Origin: an uncultured Desulfovibrio sp.
GTDB lineage: Bacteria > Desulfobacterota > Desulfovibrionia > Desulfovibrionales > Desulfovibrionaceae
Direction: 5' to 3'
NCBI GenBank assembly: GCA_900546145.1
Contig: URBN01000003.1
Location: forward strand, 62,001 to 126,000
DNA length: 64,000 nt
A program made the position numbers and the translations under genes. Shown piece by piece: positions 58,294 through 64,000 of this stretch; position 1 is the stretch's first letter, and the number at the start of each line of letters is the position of its first letter. The notes under the pieces were generated by a model. That model ran no database searches. It saw only the letters and a list, made by a program, of their open reading frames with translations, and was not told where the DNA came from.

Positions 58294-59538
58294 CTAATCC
58301 TTCGTTGAAATATAGGAGGCGAGGTTTTCCACGGCCACCTCTTCCTGGTTTCCGTTGTCCATGTTCTTCACCGCGCAGACATTGCGGGCAAGTTCGTCGC
58401 TGCCAATGATGATGGCGTAGCGCGCTCCCGATTTGCCGGCCTGGCGCATGGCGGCCTTCATGCTCGAGGAGGCGTAGCCGAGCTCGCCGGTGAGGCCGGC
58501 CAGCCTGAGCCCGCGGGAGACCCGGTAGGCGAGGCCGTAGCAGGAAGGATCGAGGGAAACAGTGTAAAAATCGGGTTTCTTCGGAGCCGGGCTCTTCATG
58601 AGGAGAGCGAGGCGTTCCATGCCGCAGGCGAAGCCCACGCCGGGGACGTCGGGACCGCCGAGGCTCTTGATGAGGCCGTCATAGCGTCCGCCGCCGGCCA
58701 CGGCCGTCTGGGCGCCGATATCATCGCTCTGCAGCTCAAAGGTGGTGCGGCAGTAGTAGTCGAGGCCGCGCACCAGATGATCGTCCTGCATGAAGGCAAT
58801 GCCGCTGTCCTTCAGAAGGCCGGTTACCGTCTCATAGTGCTCACGGCACTCGGGGCAGTTGTAATCGAGAATGCGCGGGGCATCCTTCATGAAGTCCTGC
58901 TGGGAATCCTTCTTGCAGTCGAGCACGCGCAGGGGATTGGTGTGCAGACGGCGCTGGCAGTCCTCGCAGAGTTCGCTCTCATGCTTTTCGAGATAGGCGA
59001 TGAGGGCTTCCCTGTACTTCGGACGGCATTCGGAGCAGCCCAGGCTGTTAAGGCGCAGGGTCAGCCTGCCGATGCCGAGGCTCGTGATGAACTGCTCGAG
59101 CAGGGAGATGACATCGGCGTCGGCGAGGGGGCTCGCGGAGCCGAGAAGCTCGCAGTCAATCTGGTGGAACTGGCGCATGCGGCCCTTCTGGGGACGCTCG
59201 TGGCGGAACATGGGACCGAAGGTGTAGAGGCGCGAGACCTGCTCCTTCGAATTCAGGCTGGCCGCGATGTAGGCCCTCATGATGCCGGCCGTGGCTTCAG
59301 GCCTCAGGGAGGTCAGTCTGCCCTTGCCGTCGGGGAATGTGTACATCTCCTTCTGGACCACGTCCGTCTCCTGGCCGATGGAGCGGCAGAAAAGATCCGT
59401 GTACTCCAGAATGGGAATGCGCACTTCATGGAAGCCATACGTCGGAAAGATGGCCCGGCAGTGTTCTTCCATCATGGTGAAAACCGAACTTTCCGGCTCA
59501 AACATGTCCGCAAAGCCGTTGATGCGAGCGACGCTCAT
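58294..59538 (-). CDS. hisS: Histidyl-tRNA synthetase
   Basis: A class II synthetase of 414 residues. Motif 2 is FRHERPQKGRMRQFHQ, histidine-specific blocks are RGLDYYCRTTFE and GGGRYDGLI, and motif 3 is GFACGMERL. The C-terminal anticodon domain starts near residue 325. The start is the ATG after GAGGTTTTT; an upstream reading of 29 residues is not family-like. It is 22 bases after purF. Confidence 0.96.
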   Translation of the reverse strand: MSVARINGFADMFEPESSVFTMMEEHCRAIFPTYGFHEVRIPILEYTDLFCRSIGQETDVVQKEMYTFPDGKGRLTSLRPEATAGIMRAYIAASLNSKEQVSRLYTFGPMFRHERPQKGRMRQFHQIDCELLGSASPLADADVISLLEQFITSLGIGRLTLRLNSLGCSECRPKYREALIAYLEKHESELCEDCQRRLHTNPLRVLDCKKDSQQDFMKDAPRILDYNCPECREHYETVTGLLKDSGIAFMQDDHLVRGLDYYCRTTFELQSDDIGAQTAVAGGGRYDGLIKSLGGPDVPGVGFACGMERLALLMKSPAPKKPDFYTVSLDPSCYGLAYRVSRGLRLAGLTGELGYASSSMKAAMRQAGKSGARYAIIIGSDELARNVCAVKNMDNGNQEEVAVENLASYISTKD

Positions 59539-59560
59539 AAAAACCTCAGAGATATGTAAG

Positions 59561-60961
<1,401 letters not shown>

Positions 60962-60995
60962 TGCGTTTCCTTTGACTGAGAACCCCGTAAGTGAG

Positions 60996-63500
<2,505 letters not shown>

Positions 63501-63528
63501 GTTATCCTCGTTCTCTCGATAAAATGCG

Positions 63529-64000
63529 TTAGATGTCCACGTCCTGGAGGTTGCTGGCGTTGCGCTCGATGAACTCGCGGCGCGGTTCCACGCGGTCGCC
63601 CATGAGATCCTCAAAGGCGCTGTTGGCGTCCTCGGCGTCCGTCACGCGGACCTGGAGCATGCTCCTGTTCTTCGGATCCATGGTGGTGACCCAGAGCTGT
63701 TCGGGGTTCATCTCGCCAAGGCCTTTGTAGCGCTGGATGGAGTAGCCCTTGCAGGCTTCCTCGAGAATGGACTGGCGCAGCCTGAAGACGTCGTCGATGG
63801 AGGATTCCCCGTCGGGTTTCTTCACGGTGAAAGAGGATCCGCCGTACTGCGAGCGCAGGGTCTCGAAGAAGTTCCAGCCGTCCGTGTACTTGCGGGAGGC
63901 AAAGAACTCAAAGCCGCGCCTCGTCTGATGGCTTTCCCTGTTCTCGAAGAGCACGAAGGCGCGCTCCTCCTCATCCTCGGTGGCCGGATTGTGCTGGAGC
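63529..64000 (-). CDS. gyrB: DNA gyrase subunit B, C-terminal part (cut by window end)
   Basis: The last 156 residues of GyrB. The TOPRIM/tail block IQRYKGLGEMNPEQLW and TTMDPKNRSMLQV is characteristic. The frame stays open to the window edge, so the ATPase and TOPRIM domains lie outside. It ends 28 bases before gyrA. This order, gyrB then gyrA, is the usual neighbour of dnaA/dnaN and the origin. Confidence 0.95.
   Translation of the reverse strand, partial: LQHNPATEDEEERAFVLFENRESHQTRRGFEFFASRKYTDGWNFFETLRSQYGGSSFTVKKPDGESSIDDVFRLRQSILEEACKGYSIQRYKGLGEMNPEQLWVTTMDPKNRSMLQVRVTDAEDANSAFEDLMGDRVEPRREFIERNASNLQDVDI

Noticed and set aside
55829..58297. An 822-residue plus-strand reading frame opposite aspS and def
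   Set aside because: It is a shadow of real genes on the minus strand, with no family similarity.

Overview
The window is about 60 percent G+C and densely coded on both strands. It looks like a chromosomal segment from a strictly anaerobic sulfate-reducer-type bacterium of the Desulfovibrionaceae. The pointers are a one-chain FAD/Fe-S D-lactate dehydrogenase-type oxidoreductase of about 1,190 residues, a ketoacyl synthase plus dehydratase plus BioF-like set, an ArsR-methyltransferase regulator, a tryptophanyl-tRNA synthetase with an Fe-S-type cysteine pattern, and a U32 protein. No transposase, phage gene or CRISPR array was seen. The right end (gyrB, gyrA) and a parA/parB locus with two canonical parS sites suggest that the replication origin lies nearby, probably beyond the right edge.

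Layout. 0-2 kb: tail of a ketoacyl synthase, a dehydratase-like protein and a BioF-like synthase, probably a biotin/pimelate operon. 2-9 kb: znuB/znuC, an M23 peptidase, murI, hisH-hisF with a LarE-like protein, a 35-residue basic protein and an FmdB zinc ribbon. 9-11 kb: a one-chain PurB-PyrE fusion. 12-19.3 kb: a nitrogen-scavenging cluster behind a sigma-54 type promoter. It has a polar amino-acid-type ABC transporter, whose binding protein is frameshifted in an A9 tract, then a PucG-like aminotransferase, an AllC-like amidohydrolase and a convergent AtzF-like amidase. 19.7-23.6 kb: a locus resembling ferrosome (fez) gene clusters. It has two HMA-like proteins lacking CxxC, a small GxxxG membrane protein, a P1B-type ATPase with SCALK in place of CPx, and an unknown protein, with a Fur-like site upstream. 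24-25.3 kb: an A+T-rich glycosyltransferase, probably foreign, with a frameshifted tail. 25.7 kb: tRNA-Ser(UGA).

25.9-43.7 kb: the large D-lactate dehydrogenase-type enzyme, membrane and hypothetical proteins, a DUF721/DciA-like protein, a SahR-like regulator, rnhA, an orphan MoaD/ThiS-like plus ModD pair, a site-2 protease, trpS, a RuvX/YqgF resolvase, mltG, a UDP-glucuronate epimerase, a U32 protein with a Gly/Arg insertion, and a TrmN6-like methyltransferase. 44-47 kb: a 1,059-residue protein that joins an endonuclease Q-like PHP/zinc-finger domain to a UvrD/PcrA-type helicase. 47-51 kb: a small acidic protein, an NlpC/P60 lipoprotein, a ZIP transporter, a DsbA-like thiol protein and a lone response regulator. 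51-64 kb: parS-parA, a zinc-ribbon gene, parB, rsmB-fmt-def, and the aspS-hisS-purF-gyrA-gyrB block on the minus strand.

The most notable systems are the endonuclease Q-UvrD fusion, the ferrosome-like locus, the sigma-54-linked ureide cluster with its possible -1 slippage site, and the PurB-PyrE fusion. All family assignments come from reading motifs; no database search was run.
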